Positions 49,006-60,306 of a stretch of 64,000 bases of DNA are shown piece by piece. The stretch is taken from positions 32,113,375 to 32,177,374 of the forward strand of contig OZ024895.1 in the NCBI GenBank assembly GCA_964017195.1, in the 5' to 3' direction. Under the pieces are notes generated by a model that did no database searches, was not told the DNA's origin, and saw only the letters and a list, made by a program, of their open reading frames with translations. The stretch is from Siderastrea radians. Taxonomy: Eukaryota; Cnidaria; Anthozoa; Scleractinia; Rhizangiidae. Every line of letters starts with the position of its first letter. Position 1 is the first letter of the stretch. A program made the position numbers and the translations under genes.

Positions 49006-49695
49006 GTGAAACGCTGCCCGAACAACACTTTCGTGACATCCATCTACCGGAAGAAGACATTCACTGGCCTTTACACCAAATGGGATTCGTTTACCCCGCG
49101 CAAGTACAAAATAAATCTCATACGCACTCTCACTTATCGTTGCTACCGAATTTGCTCCTCTGCTTCCTTGGTGCAATCTGCTCTTGGCGATCTTCGAAAG
49201 CTTCTGCTTCAAAATGGTTACCCCCAAGGGATAATCACCTACAACATTAACGATGTTCTAAACAGGAACAGAAACAAGCCAAGGAGCCCTGTCTCCACGG
49301 TTCCTAAGAAAGATATCATTATTCTGTTACCTTACTTAGGTGTACAGAGCAGCCAAATCTCTCAACGCCTGAAATCATGTGTATACAATTTCTACTCTTT
49401 TGTCAACCTCAAGATAATTTTTCAAAATAATTGCCCCATCAAATCTTTCTTTCCATACAAGGACCGCTTGAACCGTTCTCAAAAATCTAAAGTGATTTAC
49501 AAAGCCAGTTGCTGGGACTGCAATGATTTCTACATCGGTAAAACAAAGCGACGACTTCATGATAGAAAAACTGAACACTTCAAGGCCCTCGTTAAAAATG
49601 ACCACACGTCTGCCAGTGCAGACCAGGTCAAAACCACCGGACACAACATCAGGTGGGATCATTTTGACATTTTAGCATCGGGCAAACATTGTTAA
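49006..49695 (+). pseudogene. Penelope-like RT thumb and GIY-YIG endonuclease segment
   Basis: 229 codons continuing the PLE polyprotein. It has the RT thumb/linker (TYNINDVLNRNRNKPRSP) and the GIY-YIG-type endonuclease: VIYKASCWDCNDFYIGKTKR followed by LHDRKTEHFKAL, with the Arg and Glu-His residues of the family. It ends early at GKHC followed by a stop; the inverted arm at 48427-48600 preserves a longer ending (GKTDYHCKIKETLLIQELKP), showing that the last 25 codons were lost here. Confidence 0.85.
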
Positions 49696-49803
49696 TCCAA
49701 GAACTGAAGCTAGCTTTTAATGTCAACGTCAGCATTGAGAAGCTGATACTTTATTAATTAGCTGTAGCTTTTTATAGATTCACTGTTAAGATTGTTTTCT
49801 TAA

Positions 49804-50939
49804 GGCGGCGGATGACAAGCTGCTCATGAATAAGTTTATAAAGGAAAATTTTGGTGGAGTTCTTACATCAGAAAACTTTATATCTTGAACGTTTGGGAGC
49901 CGATTCCGTTGAAACTTAACAGAAAGCTTGGGGAATGGTGGAAGTGCAACAAGATTGTTTTTAAGTTGGTAGATCGCTCTTCTTTGCGATGCTCTGAGCT
50001 CCAAAAGTTAAGATTTTATAAAACGCGACTCCGTGTCCAAGTTTTCTCCTCGTGGAGAAAACAACACTTCTTGATTTTACCACTCACAGATCAGTTAAAA
50101 CCTCTATTGTGTCACAGCACAAGCCGATTATGGGATTTCGAATTCCATTGGAAGTTGTAAGCTTTCAAATGAGTAAAATCGTCCTTGTTTTATTTTGAAG
50201 CCTTCAATATTTTGTTTAAAAGCCTGTTTGAAAAAAATTGCTTCTGTTGTGACAATCTACAATACACCTAGATTATCTTCCTGTTGTGTCAGTTCAGGAA
50301 ATTCTATTTCCGCGCTGTATTCTTGGACACAAAATTGGTGGTTTTAGGGCTTCCGAAGGCGTACCGAATAGGCTTCTTTCGATATATTAAAATTCAGCTT
50401 GGTAGCGAGGCCTAGAGGACACAAACAAAAGAAATGAATAAACATGCTTGTAAAATTTCTTTTGTTTGTGTCCTCTAGGCCTCGCTACCAAGCTGAATTT
50501 TAATATATCGAAAGAAGCCTATAAACACGAATGTTTAAGGTAAGACTATGCTAATTATGCCATTTCAATTTTAGCAACTATTGTTCACTGTCCAGAAAAG
50601 AACAGTGGGTTACAATTTAGAGATCGCAAATATTTTGATTGAAGAATACAAGTGTTTTTGAAACTCTTTGTTAGTTTTAGGGAGTAGTGTTTTAGAGTGT
50701 TTTGCTTTGTTGGACACTTCAATTTCAACAGTATTTTTTGTTTGAAAATGATATGCTTTAAAGTCACCAAATATCCGCGGCACACAATTTAACGCACGTG
50801 CAATTACTGATTCAGAAACTGGAAGTTTTACTGAAAGCCTATTCATGAATATTTCGCGCCATGTCGCTACCATTCGTCCCACTTCGTGCATACGCTTTAA
50901 ATAAATGAATACTGATAACTTAGTTTCTCACCCGCGGCC
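49804..50939. mobile_element. 1136-bp insertion flanked by TTAA on both sides
   Basis: The PLE arm is cut at TTAA (49800-49803) and resumes after a second TTAA (50940-50943), giving back the continuous sequence seen in the other arm (GTTTTCTTAATCTTGG). Ends are GGCGGCGGATGACAAG and, inverted, GGCCGCGGGTGAGAAA, a weak TIR. TTAA duplication is the mark of piggyBac-type elements. No transposase gene is visible. Confidence 0.8.
50371..50519. repeat. Perfect 65-bp inverted repeat with 19-nt loop
   Basis: Arms 50371-50435 and 50455-50519 are identical over all 65 positions when one is inverted (starting GGCTTCTTTCGATATATTAA). The loop is 50436-50454. It lies inside the TTAA-flanked insertion. It could be a young foldback element or a hairpin RNA precursor. 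Confidence 0.97.
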
Positions 50940-51610
50940 TTAATCTTGGTTCCAGACCCCTTATCACTAATGTATAAAAGGTTTGTCAAAATTGTAACGG
51001 TCACTTTTGAAAATGTATGTTGACTAGCATACGAAACGTCAAGTTTATATAAAAATGCGTAAGTTTATAATGTTTTTTACCGCTGTTTGTGTTTTATTTT
51101 TGAGTTATTCTAACTTCAGAAGACTGCATTGCTAAAACATGAGTTGTAATTTGTTGTAATCTTGCATTTTGTGACATCAAGATGTAAAATAGAAAGATGA
51201 TGTTGAAATAGTCGCCTTTTCTTGTCCATCGAGGGTTTCAAGTGTTGTCATAGCTGCTGCCAAATCAAAGTTTTCATTTTACGGCTATCATCATATTTGT
51301 CATCCCTTGTTACGAGTTGGGAGTACCCTGCATGTTGGACATATGGGGCCGGGGAGTTCACCATTCACTTTTGCCCCGAGGACCGGGGAGTTCACTGGCT
51401 TTCATTTGCATAAAAAGTGATGCCCCGGTCATGCCCGAGGGGGGGGGGGTTCGGGGGGTTTCAAATGACTGGTGCATTAAGCTTCAATAGACCATCTTTT
51501 ACCGTAACAGTAACGTATGAATTTCAGAATTTCCAACAGCCAAGCTTCTCGCTGATACTGCTAAAGCATGTCTGGAAGTAAGCTTATGGCCTGCAGATTC
51601 CTCCGTGCTA

Positions 51611-53419
51611 GGAGGGTCTCAACGGGGTGATGGCTTTTACGGCTAACGGTTAAAATTTTGGTCTTTTTACAGCTAACGGTTAAAATTTTGGCCATTTTAC
51701 GGCTAACGGTTAATTTCTTTCCGTTACGGTTGACAGAAATGTTAATAATTAATTTTCATTATTGTAAAACACCTTTACGACCGGTCGTTTACTTCTTAGG
51801 TCAATTCCGGGATAAAAAATATATAAACAAAGTAATTACGGTGTTATAAGAATTGTAATGGACATATATAGCATACTACTACAGCAGTAGTATCCGGGGG
51901 GGGGGGGCAGACCATTATTTGGCCTAAATGGGTATGTGCCGCTCAACAGGGTATGGTTTTCAGGGTCTTGCATCTTAAACAGGGTATGCAATTTCACTAT
52001 TTAGCGTCTTCAACAGGGTGTCTTTCTGGACCGGAAGCCTTGAACCTTACGTGTGGGTACCAGCATTTAAGTCAAATCTCATCCTAGGATGTCATTTATA
52101 TAAAAAAAAAATATTTCTTGTATGGGAAATGAAAAACAAGGCAGACAAAAACGCAGAACACAAGCACAATATAAAGGTCGCTTGTCTTAAACAGGGTATT
52201 GAAATGAACAGATTTTGTCTTAAACAGGGTCAGGGTTTAAAAGCCTCGGCGGCACACCCCCACCCAAACTTCCCTTAAATGCTCCCCCCCCCCCAGGAGT
52301 AGTATTACTATACCTATAGAAATATAATGTATATGAAACAGCATGTACGGTAAACAAGGAACGACGATGCCATACAATTAACCTACATCAAAAGTATATT
52401 TAGCCGTATGAGATATATGCCTGTTAAGACGCGGTTAAAATAGCAACCTTGCTAGCTGGCTTACGGCGCTTCAATAACGTTCATGACTTTACTTGACCTC
52501 TTGCCTTTTTGCGCTCAAACATCAAACCGTGTCCACACCTTGGCTTGTCTTCCAGACCTTGTTATCATTGGCTTACTAGTGATCAGTTCCTCCGAATCAA
52601 GCTCTATTCCCCGGAGGGGGGCTCTATGTCACTATCGCTGGTTGACATAGAGTAATTTTTCTTTTGTCCCCGCTGATTTTCACAAGGCGGTAGAGTTTCA
52701 GGTCAAATCACCCTAGCCCTGACTTAAAGCCCTGACTTCTTGGCTTGGTCGTTAAGACCAAGAAAATCGATGAGATTTCTTTTAAATGCTGAAATAGAGC
52801 GGTGTTCTTCTCCGATTTTAATAGGCCATTTCCGAGTTGACTTGTACCTCTTTTTCAAAGCGAGTCTTGGTGCATGGCCTTTCATATGAAAATGAGTTTT
52901 CATTCACATGCAGATAAAACTCATTTTCATATGAAAGGTTTTGCACGAGGCCTCGCTTTGAAAAGGAGGCACAAGGCTATTCGAAAATGGCCTATTCTTG
53001 CCTTATATCCTTCAATTGGCTTCTCCTCCCCAGCTCGATATAAACTAATTACGCCTTTCAAGACAGCCATTGCTCATACACTGAATGAAGAAACGGAAGA
53101 TCCTAAAAATAGTTTCAACAAAGAGCTGTCTGTCAACTCATCCAACGCGCAAAAAGCAGACACTTCCGGTTCGCGGAATATGACTCTGCCGGACCTGAGC
53201 CAAATGACTTTGTTTTCGGTACCAGGATAGAATATGTAACCGTCGTAACCGCATTGGCCACAAGACAAGACACATAAAAGTCTAAGATTTTGACACTTTG
53301 ACCCTTTTTTTACGGTTAACTTCTTTTACGACTAACGGTTAAAATTTGGCAATTTTTACGCCTGACGGCTAAATTTTTGGCCGTTTTACGGCTAACGGTT
53401 AACCCCATTGAGACCCTCT
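51611..53419. mobile_element. 1.8-kb TIR element with subterminal repeats
   Basis: Ends GGAGGGTCTCAACGGGG and, inverted, AGAGGGTCTCAATGGGG. Just inside both ends lie several copies, in the same orientation, of TTTTACGGCTAACGGTTAAA (51635-51715 and 53312-53403). No transposase was recognised. The interior holds another repeat (51870-52315, with GTAGTAT and poly-G/poly-C ends) and a foldback at 52820-52996. Confidence 0.75.
52820..52996. repeat. Foldback with about 85-nt arms
   Basis: AATAGGCCATTTCCGAGTTG pairs with TTCGAAAATGGCCTATT, and the centre CTTTCATATGAAAATGAGTT pairs with ACTCATTTTCATATGAAAGG. About 80 percent arm identity by eye. Confidence 0.85.
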
Positions 53420-54306
53420 GTTAGGGACGCCATGTTTAAAACTTGAAAACATTCCGCTTCATTTTTCTGCGCGAGTTCGTAGTTCTTTCTGATTGGACAA
53501 TATAAATCGAAGCATCTTCGGACCCTTCGGGCTTCTTCGGGCATAGATACATAAATTGATCAAAAGAAGTACTTGTTCCCCCGACTGAAGAGAGCTTGCG
53601 AGTGTTTAAAACGTTCGCAAACCTAGGTTTTCCTGACTGGCTGAACTGCGGTTGAAAGGCTTCTGGACGGTCATGAAACAACACATGGACAACTTTTGAT
53701 CTGGTATGTAAACTTTGTTGGCTATTTGTTGTTATTTTTCGTTTTCTGAGTAAACTGACGATCAATTTCCATGAAAATCCTTATTTATTTGACACTAAAG
53801 AAATCAGTTCGTGAGCCTGGGTGTCCTGTGGGAAGATGTCACGTGAGGCTCGATGTGCGCCCGCGTTCCTTCGCGTACACCGGACTTCCTCGGGAAGACA
53901 AACGTGAGCTTGGATCTGGCTTGGATTTACCGAGGAGTTTACCGAGATCATTTCTGTTGTATTTTTTGAAAGGTACGTATTGAAACCCATATCACATTAG
54001 ATTGATGATCACAGTACACAAGAGCCATTTGAAATTTAGCTGGAGTGCTGAATTCAGTCTCAGATTCGAGGTCGATGTTCCCCAGCATTATCAGCTTTGT
54101 GTGTCGGTTTGTCTTACAATTAGTGCACTTCAGGCTTTTATCGTTGACTTTGTGCCATTTTCATGCGTAGATTGTTATTTTTGTTGGCAATCAGTGCTTC
54201 TACGTATTGTTAATGTACGTTTTCAATCTGGTTTTGCACGTTTCCTAGGTTGTCGATGCTTGCTTATTGAAATCTAGGAATTGCTCAAACAAACAGGACT
54301 TCTGGA

Positions 54307-54978
54307 TTAGGACGTTCGCGCCCAAAATCTTCCAACGTTCGTTTTTTTTCAAACTTTTGTGGCAGTTAGATAATGATCAGTTCATGTCAGAAAAGCAAAA
54401 ATATTGGGAGGTCACCTTGCTCGTTTTGGAGATAAAGCGTATTGGAAATGTTTTATTTTTAGAAGCTTTGGCTATGTAAGGCGAAATCAGCTTTCTTGCT
54501 ACAAGGAATAAAATAAGTTGCATGGAGGACTCTAGACTCTAGATGATTCTGATTTATTTATTTCATCGGAAATAGGCCTATTTAGTACATTTTTGCAGGT
54601 AAAAAGTTACAACGTTTCTTCAGGTAAAAATTAGTCTTGCAGAAGTATAATTATTGTAAGCCATATATACCTGCATTCGTAGAGACATTCAATCGTATTT
54701 GAATAGAAATAGCAATAAAATTAAAATTTCTCACGTTCAGAATTTTTTTTGTTTTTGGACAAAATGCAGAGAACTAGTAAAGGAAGTGATTTATCAAAAA
54801 AAAGAATGGGGTCACCATACATTTAAGAGAGCTAAGCTTGTTTATTGACAAATACCACTGAATTTGTCTATATTTCTTACGCAGGGAACACGCTTTATGC
54901 ATGGTGTGGCATGACATTGCAACGTGAATCACGCGCACAGTAAGGATACACACAAACAATTTGCGTGAACGTCCTTAA
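54307..54978. mobile_element. TTAA-type MITE (TTAAGGACG family)
   Basis: Ends TTAGGACGTTCGCGC and inverse GCGTGAACGTCCTTAA. The copy-A counterpart (about 22305-22330, GGATTAGGGATGAAAAAATG) is uninterrupted, confirming the insertion site. Confidence 0.8.
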
Positions 54979-56106
54979 ACATGAAAATGTACAATTTTAT
55001 GCACGAAAGATATTGTTGCTTTACTGACGTGGCTGTTTTCAGCCAAAAGTTTAAGTAATTGTGGCTGTTTTCAGCCCAAAAGTTTAAGTGATTAAGGGCC
55101 TGCAGAGCAGTTTTTTTGAGTGGGGAGGCTACTTGAGCTTCCTGGGGGGGAGGGGGGTTAACCTGGGAAAATTTGTTTAAAATGCCCTCTAAAATTGGTA
55201 AGTGTGGTGCAAATTAACGTTTTCATTTAAAAAAAATTGGATGTGCCGAGCTGTACATAAATCGTTGCTATAAATAACCCTTTAACCACAAAATGTACAA
55301 GTTGACGACAATGGCTTTCTGATCCCTTAAAATTAATACTTTCAGCAAGTGAACTCTGTAAATATTAATTTGTAGTGATTGTTAAGATACCACAGCCTTT
55401 AAAAACCAAACCCAGTTGGAGCTTGGATTGAAACGGCCCAATTATAAAATTGGATGTTTTCCTGCAAGGTCCGCTAGACAACCTGAAATGGTTTACATTT
55501 AGAGGTGATCATGGCCAATGACCTTTGGTCAATTTCACCTCAATGTTACCTTCTAACACAGCTTGCACTTTTTTGACCTCTATTTAGTTACAATCCTGTC
55601 TATACAGGTATTGATAATTGCAACTTTTGTTCCTTGTAAATTAGAATGAAAATCAGATTTTATCACCATGTTTCCATTAAAGACTTACCAAGTGAAAAGG
55701 CTTTTTCAAATTTCTCTAACATATATATAATTATATTTTTCAACAGCACATAAGAGTGGGAGAGCTAAAGCCCCCCCCTCCCCTGTGCAGTACCTATGAT
55801 TCTAATTCAAGGGACTCTTCCTGAGTGTCTAATAGAATAGTCAGTGATCAGAATGATGGTCTAAAATTAAACACCTTTGAACATCAATTGAAGGCCCGGT
55901 GGAAATAGGGCGTAAGTGATGATTTGAGGTTAAAATCGAAATTGCTCCTATTTAGCTGAACATTGGCACACAGGCTGGTTTTCATGTGAGGAACGCTGTT
56001 GCGCACTTATTTGTGGAACCCTTTTACACAAAATAAATGTCAAAAGCATCGATAAATTTCATCGATAATTAGCCAATATCAGTCAATATCAATTATCTAG
56101 TTTTTT

Positions 56107-56500
56107 TTAGGACAGTGCCTCCTTTTGTTACTGTGCATACATTCTGATCCAAGTTATTCAATTTTAAGGAATTTGCCCACTAATGCAAAGGTATTTTTGG
56201 GCGCTTTAAGACTGTGAAAAAAGCAGATCTTTGGAAGGGCTTTCAGAATCCAGATAGAAACTTGAGGGTATAACCATGCATTTTTCAGTGATAATTGAGC
56301 TTAAATTTGAAAAGAAATTGCCAGACATTCTTTGTATTTTAGAGCTTTTTAAAAATTATGGCTGCTTAGTTAGCTCTGAGAAATTCTTGGTTACCCACAT
56401 TTTTCTTTTTGGATTCCAATAGCCCTTGCGAAGATCTGCTTTTTCCTCATAGTCATAACCTTTGCAAAAATACGTCTTTATTAGGAGGCACCGTCCTTAA
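56107..56500. mobile_element. TTAA-type MITE
   Basis: Ends TTAGGACAGTGCCTCC and inverse GGAGGCACCGTCCTTAA. Inner arms include AGCAGATCTT and AAGATCTGCT. Confidence 0.8.
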
Positions 56501-56831
56501 TTGATATTGATTGATTGCTTGGATTTCCAATGATTGATTTTCATCAATTGAACATGCCAGTTACATCCTGCAGTTACATTAAAAAAGATAAAGAATTTCT
56601 TATTCTGTTGAAATGCTGGTACATGGTTTTGTATTTTCTTCATTATCAATGTCAGACATAATCAAGCTAATTGTTAATGGTTCTGGTCAGCTGGGTTCCA
56701 AACAATTTGAAATAAATTGAACAAAACAGTATCTTTCTCACTAATGCCCAGAGAGAATTAAGCCAATGACATTAACTTAACTGTATGCGCAAGACTACAA
56801 TGATAGTGTCTGTGTGTTTGATTCCTTTGCC

Positions 56832-57494
56832 TTAAGGACGTTCGCTCTAATTGTTTCTGCGCATCCTTACTGCGCACGCAATTCACTTCGTGATGTCATG
56901 CCATGTCATGCATTGAGCGCGCATGCTGTTGAAGAAATGTGGAGATATATAGTGCTAGTGGGCACTTAAATATCTATGCACGGGTTTAACTCTTAAATGT
57001 TCAGTGACCCATATTTTCTTTCGATAGATCACTTTCTTTGTCGATTATCTACCTTTTGAGAAAAATTGAAGGAAATCTGTGTTGTGGAAGTTTGTTATTT
57101 TTTTCAAGCTTTCTGCCCTCGCATCATCGAATTCTGCTATTATTGTAGCTGCACAGTGTTTGCTAAAGTCCATCTTAGAGGTTGAGTTTAGCTAAAATGA
57201 TGACACCAGTTCAAATTATTTACTTGACAGACCCACGTAAATAAAATTTGACTAAGAAAGTGGGTCTACAGCGAATCATTTTTAATATTTTTCGACGAAC
57301 AAGCACTGAGGCCATGCCGACTTACAAGGACTGAATGTGTCAAAATTGGGGCAGTTTTCCACGCCCTTTATTTTGAAAACGAAGTCAGTGACCCCCCAAT
57401 TTTTTTGCATTTCTGACATAGGCTCATTATCTGACTGTAGCCAAATTATGAAAAAAATCTGTGTTGTAGAAGTTTTTTGCATGACCGTCCTTAA
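56832..57494. mobile_element. TTAA-type MITE (TTAAGGACG family)
   Basis: TTAAGGACGTTCGC at 56832 and GACCGTCCTTAA ending 57494. Its right part (57300-57490) matches 54320-54460 in inverse orientation. Confidence 0.8.
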
Positions 57495-58004
57495 GTATAA
57501 GCAAGACAGGAGTGCTATACAGTAGTGTAGACAGCAAGGAGAATGTGCAAGGATGTTTTGTTAGTCCTCAGGTTATAAACAGAGATTTGAATATCTCTTG
57601 ATTCTGTTTTCTTAACTACTGATTTTTTTCATAAGTTACCTTAACGGTGTCTTTTATTTGGTGGTTTGTCGTTTACCGGAAGGTGAAAAGGCCTTTTTTG
57701 GTTTGAAATTGGCAATTTTGACCTCTTTTAGGTTAGAAATTTTCTGGTGGACTTATTTCAGGTGGACTTTTGTTAGGGTTGATAAAAAGCGTGCATACCT
57801 CTAAAAAAAGAAAAGGAAAATCACTCTTTTTTGGTAATATAACAGGAGACAACACCACCTTGGAAACATGAGCAGTCTCCCCAAAGTTTGTATGGTGACT
57901 TAAAAATTAATTATTATAACTTAATTGACCACTCCTTGTGAGGGGCTTTTCTGGGACAATGAAAGAAATAATCTAAAATTATGAACATAACAGCTTTAAG
58001 AACT

Positions 58005-58170
58005 CCAGCTGGCTGGGAGGCAGACCAGTTGGCTATATACAAGCATAGCCAAGGAGTTGAACTCGGGGCCACCGAGAGCAACTCCAGCTAGTGCTTAGAG
58101 CAGGACTTGAACCCAGGACCTGCGGACTTCAGGTCCGACGCCCTAACTACTCGGCTACGCTGCCTCCCAG
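58005..58170 (-). mobile_element. tRNA-derived SINE
   Basis: Minus-strand reading starts GGAGGCAGCGTAGCCGAGTA (A box TAGCCGAGTAG) and has GGTTCAAGTCC as B box about 45 bp later. The predicted anticodon-type loop is CTGAAGT between GGAC and GTCC-like stems, so the head folds like a tRNA. A body of about 90 bp follows, so this is a SINE rather than a tRNA gene. Confidence 0.75.
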
Positions 58171-58810
58171 GAGTTGTAAACTGTCTCGGACTTTCATGTA
58201 ATTTACATTCTGGGTGACTTTGTGGGTCCAATTTTAACCTATAAAATTTGGCCTCACTCACACCTCTCAATGTATACTTGAGTACTCCCTCCCCCCCTTG
58301 CTGGGGGTCAGTGGTTTGAAGCTTGGTTTTTCATTTATGAGATACAGTAGTTTCCTTAGAAAAAACTGTGACATCACTTGGTCTCTATCCGTGTATATAA
58401 ATAGGTACCAGAGAACCAAGTGAAAACTCTTCGGGCTCTTCGGGTAGACTTTGTAGTGTTTCATGATACTGAAACTGGAGTCAAACTGTGGCCATGTGGG
58501 CGTCCTGTGGCCTGAGTGTGGCTTAACTCTTGTTCATTTTCAAACATTTTTAATTTATTGTCTTATTCATTATATTAATGACTCTAGACAGCCCATTTTC
58601 AACACCATGACATTTTTCATGTATCCAAAGCAATTTTAGTTGAGAAAATAACACATAAACTTCAAGTAGAAGTGTCATTCAAGATTTAAGCAAAACCAGC
58701 AGTGTTTTAGGCCATTGCCCTTCAGAGCAAAAGCAGTGAATGAATTTGCAGTTGTTTTTTAAAGAGAATTAAATAGTGCTTGCTAATGGGATGTCTATTG
58801 TCTCCTTCAG

Positions 58811-59715
58811 GAATGTTTTCACAAGACAAAGCAGACATGAATGTTCAGAAGAATACTGGAAGGAAACCTTTCCAATGCAACACCTGCGAAAAGAGTTTTA
58901 ATTACCAGTCACAGCTGAAAGATCACCTGATGATACACAGGGGTGAGAGACCATACAAATGTGGTCAATGTGACAAATCTTTCAACCGGTCAGCAAACCT
59001 GAAAATCCACATGAGGATTCATAGTGGTGAGCGACCGTATGAATGTACTCAATGTGACAAATGTTTTAGTTTGTCATCAACATTGAAAATCCACATGAGG
59101 ATTCACAGTGATGAGCGACCGTACAAGTGTACTCAATGTGACAAATGTTTTAGAGTAGCATCGAAATTGAAACTCCACACGAGGATTCACAGTGATGAAA
59201 AACCTTTCAAATGTAATCAGTGTGATAAGTGCTTTAACCAGTCATCCAGTTTGAAATGTCACCTGAAGGTACACAGTGGTGAAAGGTCGTACAAATGTAC
59301 TCAGTGTGACAAATGCTTTAACAAGTTATGGACTTTGAAACGTCACCTGAGGATTCACAGTGGTGAAAGACCATACAAATGTACTCAATGTGACCAATGT
59401 TTCAGGGAGTCATCAAGTTTGCAACGTCACCTGAGGATACACAGTGGCGAGAAACCATACAAATGTACTCAATGTGGCAAATGTTTCACTCAGAAGGAAC
59501 ATCTGAAAAACCACATGAGGATTCACAGTGGTGAGAGACCATACAAGTGTACTCAATGTGACAAATGTTTTAGACAGTCATCAGATCTGAAAACACACAT
59601 GAGGATACACAGTGGTGAGAAACCGTACAAATGTACTCAATGTAACAAATGTTTTAGAGAGTCATCAGATCTGAAAAAACACATGAGGAGGATTCACAGT
59701 GGTGAGCAACCGTAG
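58811..59715 (+). CDS. Zinc-finger gene C, ten-finger open part
   Basis: Begins at MFSQDKADMN (ATG 58813). Fingers follow every 84 bp (FQCNTC, YKCGQC, YECTQC, YKCTQC, FKCNQC and so on). The penultimate histidine spacing in the tenth finger is altered by one extra Arg (HMRRIH). Compared with gene B it has four more fingers before its break. Confidence 0.8.
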
Positions 59716-59884
59716 AAGTGTCATCACTGTGACAAAATGTTTTAGTGTGTCATCGAATTTGAAAATCCACATGAGGATACACAGTGATGAAAAGACTTTC
59801 AAATGCTATCAGTGTGATAAATCCTTTCACCAGTCATCCAGTTTGAATTGTCACCTGAGGGTACACAGTGGTGAAAGGTTGTAG
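59699..59884 (+). pseudogene. Zinc-finger gene C, further finger remnants
   Basis: Another frame holds SSNLKIHMRIHSDEKTFKCY and SSSLNCHLRVHSGERL, then a stop. Downstream fingers at 59885-60080 are again readable in this frame but separated by stops. Confidence 0.7.
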
Positions 59885-60253
59885 AAATGTTCTCAGTGTG
59901 ACAAATGCTTTAACAAGTTATGGACTTTGCAATGTCACCTGAGGATTCACAGTGGTGAGAAACCATACAAATGTACGAAATGTGACCAATGTTTCAGGGT
60001 GTCATCAAGTTTGCAACGTCACCTGAGGATACACAGTGACAAGAAACCATACAAATGTACTCAATGTGAATTCAGAATTCAGGTCTGCGATATTGCATGA
60101 CAACAATTCATGGTCAAATGTTTCAATGATGACAGCAGTCTAATGAGGCATCATTGTAGCAAACGTTCTGCTATATACATGTAAAAAGAAAGATTCACCT
60201 GCTGGATGTGCCAAGAACATTTTCATAATTACTGTGGAATTCTATACCACATG

Positions 60254-60256
<3 letters not shown>

Positions 60257-60290
<34 letters not shown>
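60257..60290 (+). repeat. (AAT)n microsatellite
   Basis: ATAATAATAATAAT run directly between the zinc-finger remnant and the TIR element at 60307. Confidence 0.9.
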
Positions 60291-60291
<1 letters not shown>

Positions 60292-60306
60292 GGGGCTAGG
60301 CATTTA

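Larger units (their letters stand above)
48215..51115. mobile_element. Penelope-like element bounded by inverted repeats and carrying a nested TTAA insert
   Basis: Left part 48215-48625 recurs in inverse order at about 49590-49800 and 50943-51115 (for example AAAACACAAACAGCGGTAA at 48231 and TTACCGCTGTTTGTGTTTTA at 51079; GGGGTCTGGAACCAAGATT and its inverse). The inverted part includes the end of the GIY-YIG endonuclease gene, so the left arm is a second, inverted 3' end. Such head-to-tail and inverted arrangements are known for Penelope elements. Confidence 0.8.
58811..60255 (+). pseudogene. C2H2 zinc-finger gene C, last exon, broken after ten fingers
   Basis: The acceptor TTGTCTCCTTCAG ends at 58810. 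The frame is open to 59715 and gives ten C2H2 fingers of the YKCTQCDKCF type with HSGERPYK/HSDEKPFK linkers. After a premature stop following HSGEQP, four or five further fingers are visible in shifting frames (59720-60080). Then come remnants of the family C-terminus (60110-60255: FNDDSS-like, CSKRSA-like, FTCWMCQE), cut off by an ATA-repeat and a TIR element at 60307. The intact ten-finger part could still be translated. Confidence 0.8.

Noticed and set aside
58070..58170. tRNA gene on the minus strand
   Set aside because: The A and B boxes are present, but the sequence continues into a SINE body, and the acceptor stem does not close cleanly by eye.
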